A stretch of DNA of 64,000 nucleotides from Mastigias papua (taxonomy: Eukaryota; Cnidaria; Scyphozoa; Rhizostomeae; Mastigiidae): assembly GCA_964019165.1 (NCBI GenBank), contig OZ025281.1, forward strand, positions 3,603,240 to 3,667,239. Direction: 5' to 3'. Below, one piece after another: positions 1 to 33,400 of the stretch. Within the stretch, counting starts at the first letter, position 1; each line of letters opens with the position of its first letter. The notes beneath the pieces were generated by a model. The model made no database searches and was not told where the DNA came from. It saw nothing but the letters and a program-made list of their open reading frames with translations. The translations under genes and the position numbers were made by a program.

Positions 1-3000
1 TTCGAATCCTTGCAATCAAATGGCTTTGATTCTTTTATCATTAGAGATAACATACTATTCGATAGGGTCCCCGGGGCACAATGGGCCAAAATAGGGTTTT
101 TTGTGCTGTGTTCTCTGTATAATGCTGACGGACATTTTCTAACACATTTAATTAGGTCTATTATGGAGCCCTACTCTTTTATGTTTAACTACTACAGTTT
201 GAAGCTCAACTTCAAACAAAGCAGTATATAACATTCAACCATGCTGTTTGCCAAGACTTTCAGGCATAAATTTTAAAAAAATCCTTGGGCACAATGGGTC
301 ATTTTCAAAAGCTATTGCAAAAAACTTAAAAAGCAATAATTGGTTAAGAAACGCAGTGTTTTCAATCAAGTGCCAGGGGCAGCAGTTCAGCATTTCTTGT
401 GGAGGATTCAAGTAGACAAACTAAAACCGCAGTGATATAGAGGATGCTAAAACGGGTACTACTACGATACATATGCGAGAAAAAGTGGAGGGGCTGCTGC
501 CCCCCAGCTCCCCAAGCCTCCTGGTTCCGCCTCCCACGAGTGTTCCTGGTTTTACCACAATTTGGTGTCATAAAGTAACTTTCTCTTAATGACTTTTTGA
601 ACAGCATGTTCTTACTTATTGAGTCAGCCTCGTAGCATGTTTCATCGCAGACATAGATCCTATGTGATGCATATTTAGTATCGAACCAGCTATTTTCAGA
701 GTGCACTCGAAGTAAAAGATTGAAAAATTGTCTGGTGGTTGCTTTTGTCAATAATTCTGGTTTTGTTATGCTCTGTAAATGTATCCATTACTTTCGTAAA
801 ATGTATTAGTTAATGAATACAGGATTGAGATGATCAAAGGGATGAGTAGGCGATAGAGGCAGCGGATAAAATATTTTTACGGCCAATTGTTTTCGTTTGG
901 TTTGACTATGTTAAGTTGTTCTATAAATTCTCAACACTTTGTAATCTACTTTCGTCAAATTGACTCCATTTTGAGTACATTCTTTTCGTACAATAATCCC
1001 AATTGCCAGATTTTATATAGAAAGACATATTCATAGGAACAATGGCTAATTTTGTCTCTCTCTTCCTTCTGCTTTCTTTTTGTTTTGTTGTGAAAAATTT
1101 GATCATATAGCATCTCCGATTGTGCAGTGCGGATGAAACAACAAAAGCAGGATGTGAATTGCTGATTATAAATTCCGCCAAATCTATAATTTAATTGAGC
1201 GTCCTTTTGTATGGACGTTCTTTGGGATTATGCCAAATCTGTATAAAAACCCAGGAATGGTTATTTGTACGACGATTATGGCCGTTGATTATGGCCGTTG
1301 ATGACCCTACTTGAGAATAAACTAATGCTTTACCATCCATCGAAGCAATTGGACTAGAAAGTCATCACTAATGGATGGTGTTATTTTCAAAGTAAAAGGT
1401 ACTAGTTTAGCACAGCGTAATTCAAGTTGAATTCCTTCAGTTATCTAGTTTATTTTGTTACTTGTTTACTTATTTGTTTCGATGTTTATCTGTTAACTCG
1501 CCATTTTAATGGCCTAATTACTGTTGCATTTGTTCATTCGGTCATTATATTTAGTACATTATTCATTCATTTATCAACTCATTTTATATTGATTACTTAT
1601 TTGTTCCTTTGTTTATTATTTTTTTGCAGTATACGTTCAATACTTGTACGACTGATTTGCGATTTGCTTCTTAATATACACACTGCTTCATCTTGAAGTT
1701 TGAGCGCCGGTTGTAAACTGCATACTCGACGAAAAGATTCGCATAGCGCCCATGCTTTAAAATCTACGGCCCTCAATACTATCTAGACAACACATTTGGT
1801 AGTCTGTGTAGTTTTCTTGGAAGTTTTTTGATAGACCACTTCTCTTGTGCCTTTCCAAACCGAAATAAATATGGAAGAAGTCTCTCAGAGACATGTTTTC
1901 ATGAGCTTTGGCATGTTCATAGTGACAGTACATTCATGTTTTCACATTCCTCAGTTTGCAAGCTGGCTTTGTGGACTCTTTCTAACTATGTTTTAGCTCT
2001 TTGTATGAAGAAATTTTAGTTTACTACATTAGTTTATCGTTACATTTGCTTAATTTACGTTACATTTGCTTAATTTCTTGTGAATGACCTAGTTGCCCAG
2101 GCTCGTTCAAACTAGACAGGCTGTTTTTCCTGATGATCAAAACATAAATTCTTAACGGCTTTTGTGGTAATGTTTGCTTCGATTCAAAATGCAGCAATGG
2201 CTTACGTATGAGGTTTGTAATCACCAGAACTGCTTCACTTTTCTACATTCCGCTCTGTTATTCTGTGTGATATCATTTGCAGCTGCACCGAAAACATCCA
2301 TAGGGTTGTTTGTCTGATCATTCTTAAGAGTGCTGACGGCTTAAATTCAGAATTTTTCCTGATTCCTTGCGTGGAGATCTCGTATACGGATGGCGATGAA
2401 AGTAAGTTGGAAGAAATAGTAATGAGCTCTACGCAAAATTTTGTAGATTTGACGGGAAACTAGCTTTCCAAATAACTCAGAAGCAGGATGTGATAGACCA
2501 TTCTCTTTGGTTCTTACATGCCAACTGTTTTTAGTTTTAACATTTCAGTCACATCAGATTAATTTCGTACTGCGAATTCATCTTGAAATGCACATTCTTG
2601 ATGTCTGGAATTAATTTTTCTTGCAGATTCACTTGCGTTTCAATCGACTCACAGTTCATTCTGATGTTGCAATGATTTGTTGGCACCATTTTTTGGACAA
2701 GGACAGCTGCAGTTTGTTGTAACTACCTACTGCCCAATTGCAATTCAACTAAAAGCAGTGCAATTCAAGTAAAGATAACTGCCTGGTATAACTCTATGTA
2801 TTTTATTTTTATATCAGCACAAGCTTGTAGAATGGGTTGGTGGTGAAGATTCAAGATGAACGTCTCCGCAACAATTCATTTTTTTAGATGTTGTGAAATT
2901 ACGGAAGCCATTTTCTCCGAGGACTAAGCGCTGAGTTCGCCCAGTTTTGAAAATGCGAGCTGATGCCAGGGTTGTTTAGAAGTTGTTGGTTTCCATTATT

Positions 3001-3042
3001 CCTTAGTACAAATAAGTCAATCAGAATAGGTTGGAGTAAATA
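1..3042. other. Upstream non-coding region, no supported gene
   Basis: I see no gene that I can support. Open frames here are short (the longest is 129 codons on the minus strand at 362-751) and carry no recognisable motif. A short phrase, GGGCACAATGGG, occurs twice (about 70-90 and 287-300), and TACATTTGCTTAATTT is tandemly doubled at 2040-2075, so part of the region is repeat-derived. A GTAAGT at 2402-2407 could be the donor of a 5' untranslated exon of the downstream carboxypeptidase gene, but nothing in the sequence confirms it. The promoter of that gene presumably lies in this interval; no TATA box stands out. Confidence 0.5.
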
Positions 3043-23505
<20,463 letters not shown>

Positions 23506-25329
23506 ATAGAAGTGAGATTAGTTTTTTCTGATTACGGTAGCCTATCCAGTGAAATTTGGAGTTAGAGATTATTAGAACAGATGCTTCTTATCTATGTTGC
23601 GTTTTCTATTGATTCAAAGATTCAAAGCCCTCCTAGTTGTGATGTTTTAATGGAGTATATTTGTATGTCATATCTTTGCCATTGTAGCAGTTTTCATTTA
23701 TATTAGTCAGCTCTTTTCGATCAAACTTTTGCCCCTTATTATTGTTGTCAACTGTGAGCATTCCAGAACTTTAAAGGACTTAAAGTGGTCCATACTTGAA
23801 TGGCGGGAATGATAAAGTATTAGTCTGATTTACGAAAAGTCAAAGGCTTCAGGATCACACTGAAAGCCAAGCATTGAATGTGTGTGCGGTAGCAAGACTT
23901 TGATTATGGATTGAACGAAATTGATTACTAAACAGCAGCCAACCACATCTCACATGAACCTTTAGAGCCCAGTTGCAAAGCTACTACAACTATAAGTCTT
24001 TCATGGCCACCAGTGTAGAGAACAGCTAGAAAAACTCCCACGTAGTTTCATTAATAGCTATATTTTGAATAATAATAATAATAATTATTATTATTAATAA
24101 GTATACGATTACAATCAGTACTCCAACTACCTAAATTCGAGTACTTGAATTGTTCCCTGCATCTTCAAATTCAAGACTTTTTGACTATTAGCAATTTTGA
24201 AATTCTGTGCAGTAGACAAGATCCCAGCGTTATTACCACTTCGCATATGCTTAACATTCGAGTTTTTCTTTCCCTTAATCACCTGGTCAGCCTTCTGTGT
24301 AGCTTGTAAATGAATGGTACGGAAGCCAAGCTTCTAAGGCCTAAATGAATTGCCAATTAGTTAGGTGGACAGAAAAGACATCCAGCCACTTTCTTGGGCA
24401 GTTGTTTTTGGACACAAAGCTGATTGTAGGTCTACGTAACTCTAAATCTAGCAGACATCTAGTAAGCTTTACACTATGGAGAGGCAATATGTCACCAGCT
24501 AGTCTATACTATCTTGGTATGATCTTCACCTGACTCTAAAGCATCACCTGCGCTAAAGTAATGTTATTAGAAAGCCCCTATACCAGCAGTGGTGGCCAAA
24601 CCGTGGCTCGCGAACCAATATACGACTCTTGACGTTCAAGCTGCGACTTGTAGAACGTTTTTATCTGATAAATAAGCAAGGAAAAAAGTTTTGGAAAGCA
24701 TTGAAGGGTGATAACTTACTATTTGCTAACTTATTTTTACTTAATTATAAGTTCACTATAGCTCGAAAGAGCGGGAACATTCTTTGAGCAAACTGAAAAG
24801 ATTTTCTCATCCGACACTCAACAAACTATGAAACGTCGGATAAAGACAGAAAGGTGAACCGAAATATGTAGTCAGATGCAGATACACATGATATGATGAA
24901 TTTTGCGTCTAGTTGCCCATATGATTGGCCAATTAGAACCCATTCACCACTGTTTGCTTGAAGAATCCAAATGAGAAAATGAACTCTGTTTGTTTTACAT
25001 AAGATGGGGTTTTTAATAGTTATACAAACTGATTCAAAAACGCTGAAATGAAAAGACGATTTTGCTTGCCCGATTTTAGACTTAAAAGTTCACAGACCTT
25101 TGGTAGAAGTTCTCATAGTTCATTTCTGTGTTGAACAGTTTAAGAACAAAATCTATATCAATCTCGTTAGGCTCTCAGTCTTCTGAGTCTTATTATATAT
25201 GGGGCTCTGATACTCAGAGAGCTTGACAACTCATACCATATGCGTATCATTCGTTGGAATTCCTTAATAGAAAAGCATCCTCCTGGACCATTGGAATCAT
25301 ACGCTAGGGCATCGAAGTAATTTCATTCT
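23506..25329. other. Spacer between convergent genes
   Basis: This interval separates the 3' ends of the plus-strand carboxypeptidase gene and the minus-strand membrane-protein gene, so it should hold both 3' UTRs. I see a small AAT/ATT palindromic tract at 24068-24096 and a hAT-like terminus at 24587, and no further coding signal. Confidence 0.7.
24587..24655. mobile_element. hAT-like transposon terminus, remnant
   Basis: CAGTGGTGGCCAAACCGTGG followed by CTCGCGAACCAATATACGAC and CTCTTGACG resembles the terminal sequence of many animal hAT elements (CAG..GTGGCCAAAC..TGGCTCGCGAGCCACATGCGGCTCTT type). No matching right end was found nearby, so it appears to be a solitary fragment. Confidence 0.5.
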
Positions 25330-26787
25330 CTAGATGATAAAGTTCCTGTCAACTTGATTGAACTTTTTCAAATTAAAGCTACCTTCACTTAATGCCCGGC
25401 CTTGTAAAGTCTCAAGAACTTTAAACACCATATATATGAACGGATTCTTTTCTAGCGAAACCTCACTCTTCAGTGAGCCTCGTCTCCTTGTAGACCATGG
25501 GTTTTTCAATAGTTTTGGCTCTGGTTTAGGTATCTCTTTATAAACGAGTATTTCCTCGTTCCTGCTCTGCTTTCGGTCTCGTCCACTCGGCAGTTCATTG
25601 TAATATCTCTCCTCAAATAGATCCGGATCACTAGACGATAGTTGATACGACTGTGCCTCGACTTCCTCAACATCTGGTGTTTCGTTAATTTTCGAAGATG
25701 TTGGCGTTTTTCTACGTAGCTGACGTGCCATTTGACCTGTCGCTTGAAGCGATGTTCGTACTTTTTGAATTCCGGATGACACAATCTGTCTGGTCCGGAC
25801 TGCAGACATTCTTCGACTCTTCTGTGATGTAGCTTGCATGGGAGTAGGAGTATCATGTTGCTCTTGCTCTTGCTGTAGAGGCATCGGTATGTTTACAACT
25901 GATTCGATAGACCGAGAGCGACGTATTTGCATTTGCCCTTGTTGTGTTAATGGCTTGATATCCGGTTGCCATGATGGTATTGTTTCCATGGCAGCAAGCT
26001 CGATTGCTTCTTGAACCTCAACACTGTTGTAGAATTGCCGAGAGTATATTCGATGGTAGTAGTTGTAAAAGAACTCCTCTAGCGAACACAGCTCTTCCTT
26101 TAGCAGGCACATTTCAAATTGTCTTGGTATCTTGCCTTGTTTCAGAAATCCAGCATCGATTCCCGTCAACAGTAGTACAAATAGATTAGTCACGTGTTGC
26201 ATTTCTTTGTATATGCTGTTGATTAAATCCTTTTCAAAAATCGATTTTTTGCCAGGGATAAACAAATTCGGGAATCCCATTCCGTCTTGTTGTATGCATC
26301 TGTAATGAACGAGTGTAGTTTCCCCGTACATTGCATTAGCCTTTGCAAATCGCTCTAACTCAAAATACAGAAGTGCCTCCGCATCAACTTCATACACATC
26401 AGACAGTGATGATATGTCCCTGTCCTCTTTCTCAGTTAATGATACACCAAGCTTATGCAGTGTACGAACTATGCCATCCTTCGTTCCGAGCCATGCCGGT
26501 CTCTGGTCGTTCTTGTCCGCAATTATGCCCTTTAGTCGGAAAACGTTGAATGCGCGTATCGTGTAGAACATGGTTATTGTCCTCGATATGAACTCATCCT
26601 CTCCTTGTTGCTTTCGTGCTATATCACTCTGTTCAGTAGCTTCTCTATCACGCAAGCAAATAAACGCTGCAACTGTCATTGACATTACCGTGCAAATAAA
26701 GCAGACTAACGTCATCAAGGCGGGCAAAATTACAGCCGTCTGAAGCAATGTATCCTCCTTCGGTGTCAACGTTACATTGCCCCCCAT
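25330..26787 (-). CDS. Single-pass membrane protein of unknown family, intronless
   Basis: An uninterrupted frame of 485 residues, if translation begins at the first ATG (26785-26787). The frame stays open upstream to a TAA at 26887-26889 but has no earlier ATG, so either this is the start or an upstream exon joins here. Near the N-terminus lie an N-glycosylation sequon (NVT, N4) and one hydrophobic segment (about residues 19-45, ILPALMTLVCFICTVMSMTV and onward) followed by charged RDRE. This predicts an outside N-terminus and a cytosolic remainder. Residues about 60-280 look globular (LYFELERFAKANAMYGETT, YYHRIYSRQFYNSVEVQEAI). Residues about 280-370 are Arg/Ser/Gln-rich and likely disordered; the tail is charged. 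I do not recognise the family. The pattern Y-x3-Y-x3-F-x-N then QEA-x-ELA faintly recalls C1orf43/NICE-3, which has a similar layout, but this is too weak to name it. It is convergent with the carboxypeptidase gene. Confidence 0.72.
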   Translation of the reverse strand: MGGNVTLTPKEDTLLQTAVILPALMTLVCFICTVMSMTVAAFICLRDREATEQSDIARKQQGEDEFISRTITMFYTIRAFNVFRLKGIIADKNDQRPAWLGTKDGIVRTLHKLGVSLTEKEDRDISSLSDVYEVDAEALLYFELERFAKANAMYGETTLVHYRCIQQDGMGFPNLFIPGKKSIFEKDLINSIYKEMQHVTNLFVLLLTGIDAGFLKQGKIPRQFEMCLLKEELCSLEEFFYNYYHRIYSRQFYNSVEVQEAIELAAMETIPSWQPDIKPLTQQGQMQIRRSRSIESVVNIPMPLQQEQEQHDTPTPMQATSQKSRRMSAVRTRQIVSSGIQKVRTSLQATGQMARQLRRKTPTSSKINETPDVEEVEAQSYQLSSSDPDLFEERYYNELPSGRDRKQSRNEEILVYKEIPKPEPKLLKNPWSTRRRGSLKSEVSLEKNPFIYMVFKVLETLQGRALSEGSFNLKKFNQVDRNFII

Positions 26788-29100
26788 TTTGCTTCTCAGC
26801 GACTCAACTTTCACGTTGAAGCAAAACTTATCATGAACTGGAACTCGAGCAGTACTGTCAGCTTCGTAGAAGAAACCTCTTTTGACTTAGGCAACCAAGC
26901 TATTTGCCATCATTATTTACTGCTATTGCGGCAACCATCAGCTCTAGGTGCTATCAATTTGAATTTTTTCACGCGCTTGAAGCTTTTACTGCTAGCTATC
27001 TTGCACAGCGTGGCAAACCTAGAGATGATTAAGTGCCATGAATATCTGCATTATTACAATCTACGTTACAGCGTCTCGTGTAATAAACAGACTTGTAAAT
27101 TCTAGTTCTTATCATCATTTTACATCGGTCTAAAGCCTCTTCATCATATTTTCCGAATTCGCATTACAGACTGTTCAATACGGCTTGGTTATAGATACGG
27201 CAGTCAATACGGCAGATTTAATCTTAACTGCTCCTTAACTAATAGAAACTCGTCGACTCTACTGGCCACCATTCTTTAGGAAGCAATTACAGAATAGTTC
27301 GAGTTCTTTGTCAGTAAGATAATATTTTTTTCCTCCTGGGGACACAATTGCGACTCTTTTAAATTTATTGCTACATAGATAGATGATGCTTTGACGTAAT
27401 AGTCCAAAGGATTCCTTATTTTCCATGAAAATCTCGAAACACTGTATAGCTATAGATCATACCTTATCTTTCCATTTGCCAATGAGGTTTCTTTCGTTTC
27501 TGAGTCACCTGTTTGCCAGCAAAATATAGTCTTCCTTTATGCGTTAGGCCAGTAATTTGGAAGTTCGTCCTCGGCTGACTGCTGGTAGATGATGGCAGAA
27601 TTTCCTTGGTTCTTGAGAGTTACTTAATGAGATAGAATTGGTAGAAATCCTTGGTCAGTAGTTTATGTCTGCCCTTCTCGTTATTTAGCTTGAGAATTTG
27701 TCAATTACTTTAACTATTTCAACACGTGCTTGAGATCTATAGATGCTAGACTTCGTTGTGGTGCCACCATCTTGAACTCACTCAACCGTAATATAATCGA
27801 TTCGCTTCAGTGCTCACATTGCTAAATGATATTTCACATCCTCTTGAGACCTGCCGCTAATTCTAAATTCATTATTTTAACTGCGTATTGTCTCGAGATA
27901 ACTTGTTGTAGATTTTAGATGAGGTTTGATAGCAGAAGCAACGATTTATTTTGCCCTGGAACAAGCTCGAAGCTAGGGGAGCACGGGTGACATTATTTAT
28001 TCAATCAAAATATATCAACTCAACCCTCTTTGCCCATCCAAAGTTCTAGGGTGAATGCACGCTTTTGCCTTAACAGGTTAGAAGAAACAGGCTCTTTATA
28101 CAAGACAGCGAGCAGCACCAGATTCATTCTGAACTACGCTTTGATAAGTTCATACTCTTATTTCTATGAGAATAGGGAAATTTTGAAGTTTTGGAATTTT
28201 GAAGCATTGTTTGGTTCCCCGTCTTTTTGCTGCTAGCTTCGTGCCTATCCTGGAGTAAGGTTAAATATAGATATTTCATTCCTTCGTTTCGTATCATTTG
28301 TTAGAAATTGGCCTTCCAGATATGCTTATCATGTGCTTGCTATTATAAGACGATTCTAGAACTTAAATATTGATACGATACAATTCACCAGCAAGCAAAT
28401 ATTTATTTGCCTCCTTACCTGAATCTTCTCCCTCTGGCTTATAAACTCATGCTTATTGACTAGCATGTCTAAGCTACGACGATAATCCTTATGTAATCGT
28501 CCAATTTTTGGAATCTATAGGCATAGCTGCCAAATGTTTGAGAGCTCTCATCAACTCTATTTTCTCCCAACCCTAATGGACCTATCATCTTGCAGGATTC
28601 CGGCCCCACATGTATTCTACAGCTAAACTTAGGTCCATTATGCATGATGATTGGGCAGTTAGGTTAGGAGAAAATAGACTTGATCACAACTCTCAAACAT
28701 TTGGCGTCTATGCTGGATCTGAAAAAGGGTGTTCTCATTTTTGGTGCTATTTTAACTTCGATGCACTTGTAGCCTGCATCATTATCAAAAGGACAGGTGT
28801 AGTTCCCACTGTTTATGAGTAATCTTCAATATTCCTGTGTGTGTGCAATGCTACTCTAATCGCAGGATATTTTCTCATATTTCAGCGATTATGCTGTGTT
28901 TACCTGAGTAGAAAATGCGGAATAAGATGTATTTGTGCTTGCTTTTCATGCATCTCAAAATTAAATACTTGCATATTTCAGTCATCAACATCAACTACTA
29001 ATAAAGGGGGCATATCTGGGATAACTTTTTACATTCAAGGACACTGCACTCTGGGTTAAGGATTTTGGTTTAGAGCATAATTCTATGGCCTTGATACTTT
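26788..29100. other. Non-coding region left of the satellite
   Basis: It should include the promoter and 5' UTR of the minus-strand membrane-protein gene. Frames of 60-90 codons occur but show no motif or splice support. One fold-back element is present at 28506-28726. Confidence 0.6.
28506..28726. mobile_element. Fold-back/MITE-like inverted repeat (~220 bp)
   Basis: The left arm (about 28506-28583) is matched, with mismatches and small gaps, by the reverse complement of the right arm (about 28632-28726). Both read GCCAAATGTTTGAGAG, then TCTATTTTCTCC and AATGGACCTA. No coding capacity. Confidence 0.65.
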
Positions 29101-29541
29101 GGAATCATTTAAAAAGTGCGTAACTGAACATAGTGTCATTGTGACCCCTCCCCCGCCCCCTATGTAGCGGCTTCTCACACTCAACCCGAAACTACCCATT
29201 TTGTTACGTAGCATTCCTGTATAAATCCACCTCAAAAGCACCAGTCTCGAATTTTTAAAGAATATATTTCTATAGGAGCATAAAATTAAATATCAGAATC
29301 GTTGAAATTTAGAAATGACTAGGGATAATACAAGACCCAAGCTCTACAAGGTCTTAAACTCTTTTATTTCAGTATTTTTAAAAGGCATTCATCAACAAAT
29401 GAGCAAGTAGAAGCATTGCACTAGAACTTTGGTGTTGCGTAACAGAAGTAGCTTTACAGCCCATCCCAATATTTTTTCATAACAGTTCGTCCACAAAATT
29501 GGAACGTACCCACCCACCGTTACGTACTTTTTGAATGACCC
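29101..29541. mobile_element. MITE-like element abutting the satellite
   Basis: Terminal inverted repeats of about 23 bp. The left is 29101-29124 (ending CATTTAAAAAGTGCGTAAC). The right is 29519-29541, whose complement ends CATTCAAAAAGTACGTAAC. The interior has a C-rich stretch (CCCCTCCCCCGCCCCC) and no coding potential. The right terminus runs directly into the first recognisable satellite monomer. Confidence 0.55.
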
Positions 29542-30240
29542 ATTTGCCCAAAACTGACCCAAGTTGAAATTGATTGATTTTGATTGCAGATTCTAAAGTA
29601 CTATAAACAGAACAGTTTTGGCCAAAAAGTAAGGTTATAGCCCTAGTATTTTGCCCAACCAACACACACATTGAACTTCAATTGTCTTGATTGGAGATTC
29701 ACAACAGATGACAATAAACCAATTTTGGCCAAAACGTGCGGCTATAGCCTTTGCATTATTGAGGAAGTTGACCCAACTTAAAATTGATTAATTTTGAATG
29801 CAGATTGAACAGTGATGAAAATGAGCCAAGATTAGCCTCAAACTAACGCTATATCATACCCAAACATGACCCAAACTGAACTTGGCCGATTTTGATGGCA
29901 AATTGAAAGGTGATCGAAAATGAAGAAATTTTGACGCAACAGTAAAGGTTTTAGCCATGGCATTTCTCTCAACTAGGCCTGAGATTGAACTTGAAGGCTT
30001 GTAGTTGCAGACCGAACAGTTACGAAGTTCCGACAATTTTGGCCAAAAAACACCGCTATATCTCGGGCATTGTGGTCAACACTGACAGACATTGTCGTTG
30101 CTGTAATTGAATTGAACATTAACAAGTGATGACACTCAGCTAACACACCCTTAGAAGTTTTGCTGAACACCAATTCAACTTCAAATTAGTGGATTTCACT
30201 AACAGACTAACACGTGCTGACACTGAGCCAGTTTTCATGA
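29542..30240. repeat. Degenerate left edge of the satellite
   Basis: Six or seven strongly diverged monomers are recognisable by GATTTTGATTGCAG-like, TTTTGGCCAAAA and AAGGCTATA-like blocks, but with many substitutions and indels. From about 30240 onward the monomers become regular. Confidence 0.85.
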
Positions 30241-30459
30241 AAGAACGACACCATCGCCTTAGTATTTTGCCGACAAATGACCAAAATTGAAATTGATTGA
30301 TTTTGATTGCAGATTGAAAAGAGATGAAAATGAGCGATTTTTGGCCAAAACATAAGGCTATAACCTTGGTAGTTTGCCGAAAACTGACCAAATTTGAAAT
30401 TGATTGATTTTGATTGCAGATTGAAAAGTGATGAAAATGTGCGATTTTTGGTCACAAAG

Positions 30460-33400
30460 TAAGGCTATAACCTTGGTATTTTACCGAAATATGACCAACA
30501 TTGACATTCATTGAGTTTGATTGCAGATTGAAAGGTGATGAAAATGAGCGATTTTTGGCCAAAAAGTAAGGCAATACCCTTGGTATTTTGCCGAAAAATG
30601 ACCAGAATTGACATTGATTGATTTTGATTCCAGATTGAACAGTGATGACAATGAGCGATTTTTGGCCAAAAAGTAAGGCTATAACCTTGGTATTTCGCCG
30701 ACAAATAACCACAATTCACAATGATTGATTTTGATTGCAGATTGAAAAGTGATGAAAATGAGCAATTTTTGGCCAAAAAGTAAGGCTATAACCTTGGTAT
30801 TTTGCCGACAACTGACCAACATTGACATTGATTGAGTTTGATTGCAGATTGAAGAGTGACTACAATAAGCGATTTTTGGCCAAAAAGTAAGGCTATAACC
30901 TTGGTATTTTGCCAAAAACTGACCACAATTCAAATTGATTGATTTTGATTACAGATTGAAACATGATAACAAAATAAGCGATTTTTGGCCAAAAAGTAAG
31001 GCTATAACCTTGGTATTTTGCCGAAAAATGACCAAAATTGACATTGATTGATTTTGATTGCAGATTGAAAGGTGATGAAAATGAGCGATTTTTGGACAAA
31101 AAGTAAGGCAATACCCTTGGTATTTTGCCGAAACATGACCAGAATTGACATTGATTGATTTTGATTGCAGATTTAAAAGTGATGAAAATGTGCGATTTTT
31201 GGCCAAAATGTAAGGCTATAACCTTGGTATTTTGCCAAAAACTGACCAAAATTGACATTGATTGATTTTGATTGCAGATTGAAAAGTGATCAAACTGAGC
31301 GATGTTTTTCAACAACGTAAGGCTATAACCTTGGTATTCTGCCGACAAATGACCAAACTTGAAATTGATTGATTGTAATTGCAGATTTAAAAGTGATGAA
31401 AATGTGAGACTTTTGGCCATAAAGTAAGGCTATAACCTTGGTATTTTGCCGAAAAATGACCACAATTGACATTGATTGATTTTGATTGCAGATTGAAAGG
31501 CGATGAAAATAAGCAATTTGTGGCCAAAAAGTAAGGCAATACCCTTGGTATTTTGCCGAAAAATGACCAGAATTGACATTGATTGATTTTGATTGCAGAT
31601 TGAAAAGTGATGAAAATGAGCGATGTCTTTCAACAACGTAAGGCTATAACCTTGGTATTTTGCCGACAAATGACCATACTTGAAATTGATTAATTTTGAT
31701 TGCAGATTTAAAAGTGATGAAAATGTGCGATTTTTGGCCAAAAAGTAAGGCAATAACCTTGGTATTTTGCCGAAAAATGACCAAAATTGACATTGATTGT
31801 TTTTGATTGCAGATTGAAAAGTGATTAAAATGAGCGATTTTTGTGACCACAAAGTAAGGCTATACCCTTGGTATTTTGCCGACAAATGACCAAAATTGAC
31901 ATTGATTGATTTTGATTGCAGATTGAAAGGTGATGAAAATGAGCAATTCTTGGCCAAAAAGTAAGGCAATACCCTTGGTAATTTGCCGACAAAATGACCA
32001 AACTTGAAATTGATTGATTTTGATTGCAGATTGAAAAGTGATGAAAATGAGCGATTTTTGGCCATAAAGTAAGGCTATAACCTTCGTATTTTGCCGACAA
32101 CTGACCAATATTTAAATTGATTGTTTTTTATTCCAGATTGAACAGTGATGAAAATGAGCGATTTTTGGCCAAAGCGTAAGGCTATAACCTTGGTAGTTTG
32201 CCGAACAATGACCAAACTTGAAATTGATTGATGTTGATTGCAGATTTAAAAGTGATGAAAATGTGCGATTTTTGGCCAAAAAGTAAGGCTATAACCTTGG
32301 TATGTTGCCAAAAACTGACCAAAAGTGACATTGAGTGATTTTGATTGCAGATTGAAAAGTGATGAAAATGAGCGATGTTTTTCAACAACGTAAGGCTATA
32401 ACCTTGGTATTTTGCCTAAAATGACCAAACTTGAAATTGATTGATTTTGATTGCAGATATAAATGTGATGAAAATGTGCGATTTTTGGTCACAAAGTAAG
32501 GCTATAACCTTGGTATTTTACGGAAAAATGACCAAAATTGAAATTGATTGTTGTTGATTGCAGATTCAAAAGTAATGAAAATGAGCGATTTGTGGCCAAA
32601 AAGTAAGGCAGTACCCTTGGTATTTTGCCGAAAAATGACCAGAATTGACATTGATTGATTTTGATTGCAGATTGAAAAGTGATGAAAATGAGCGATTTTT
32701 GGCCAAAAAGTAAGGCTATAACCTTGGTATTTTGCCGAGAAATGAGCAATATTTACATTGATTGTTTTTGATTCCAGATTGAACAGTGATGAAAATGAGC
32801 TATTTTTTACCACAAAATAAGGCTATAACCATGGTATTTTGCCAACAACTGACCACAATTGACATTGATTGAGTTTGTTCGCAGATTGAAGAGTGACTAC
32901 AATGAGCGATTTTTGGCCAAAAAGTAAGACTATAACCTTGGTAGTTTGCCAAAAACTGACCACAATTCAAATTGATTGATTTTGATTGCAGATTGACACA
33001 TGATAATAAAATAAGCGATTTTTGGCCAAAAAGTAAGGCTATAACCTTGGTAGTTTGCCACAAACTGACCAAAATTGAAATTGATTGATTTTGATTGCAG
33101 ATTGAAAAGTGATGAAAATGTGCGATTTTTGGTCACAAAGTAAGGCTATAACCTTGGTATTTTATCGAAATATGACCAACATTGACATTGATTGATTTTG
33201 ATTGCAGATTGAAAGGTGATGAAAATGAGCGATTTTTGGCCAAAAAGTAAGGCAATACCCTTGGTATTTTGCCGAAAAATGACCAGAATTGACATTGATT
33301 GATTTTGATTCCAGATTGAACAGTGATGACAATGAGCGATTTTTGGCCAAAAAGTAAGGCTATAACCTTGGTATTTTGCCGACAAATAACCACAATTCAC

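Noticed and set aside
362..751. 129-codon minus-strand frame
   Set aside because: No recognisable domain, low-complexity surroundings and no splice support; not enough to call a gene.
26788..26814. N-terminal extension of the membrane protein beginning at GTG (26812-26814)
   Set aside because: GTG is not a normal eukaryotic start; the first ATG in frame is at 26785-26787.
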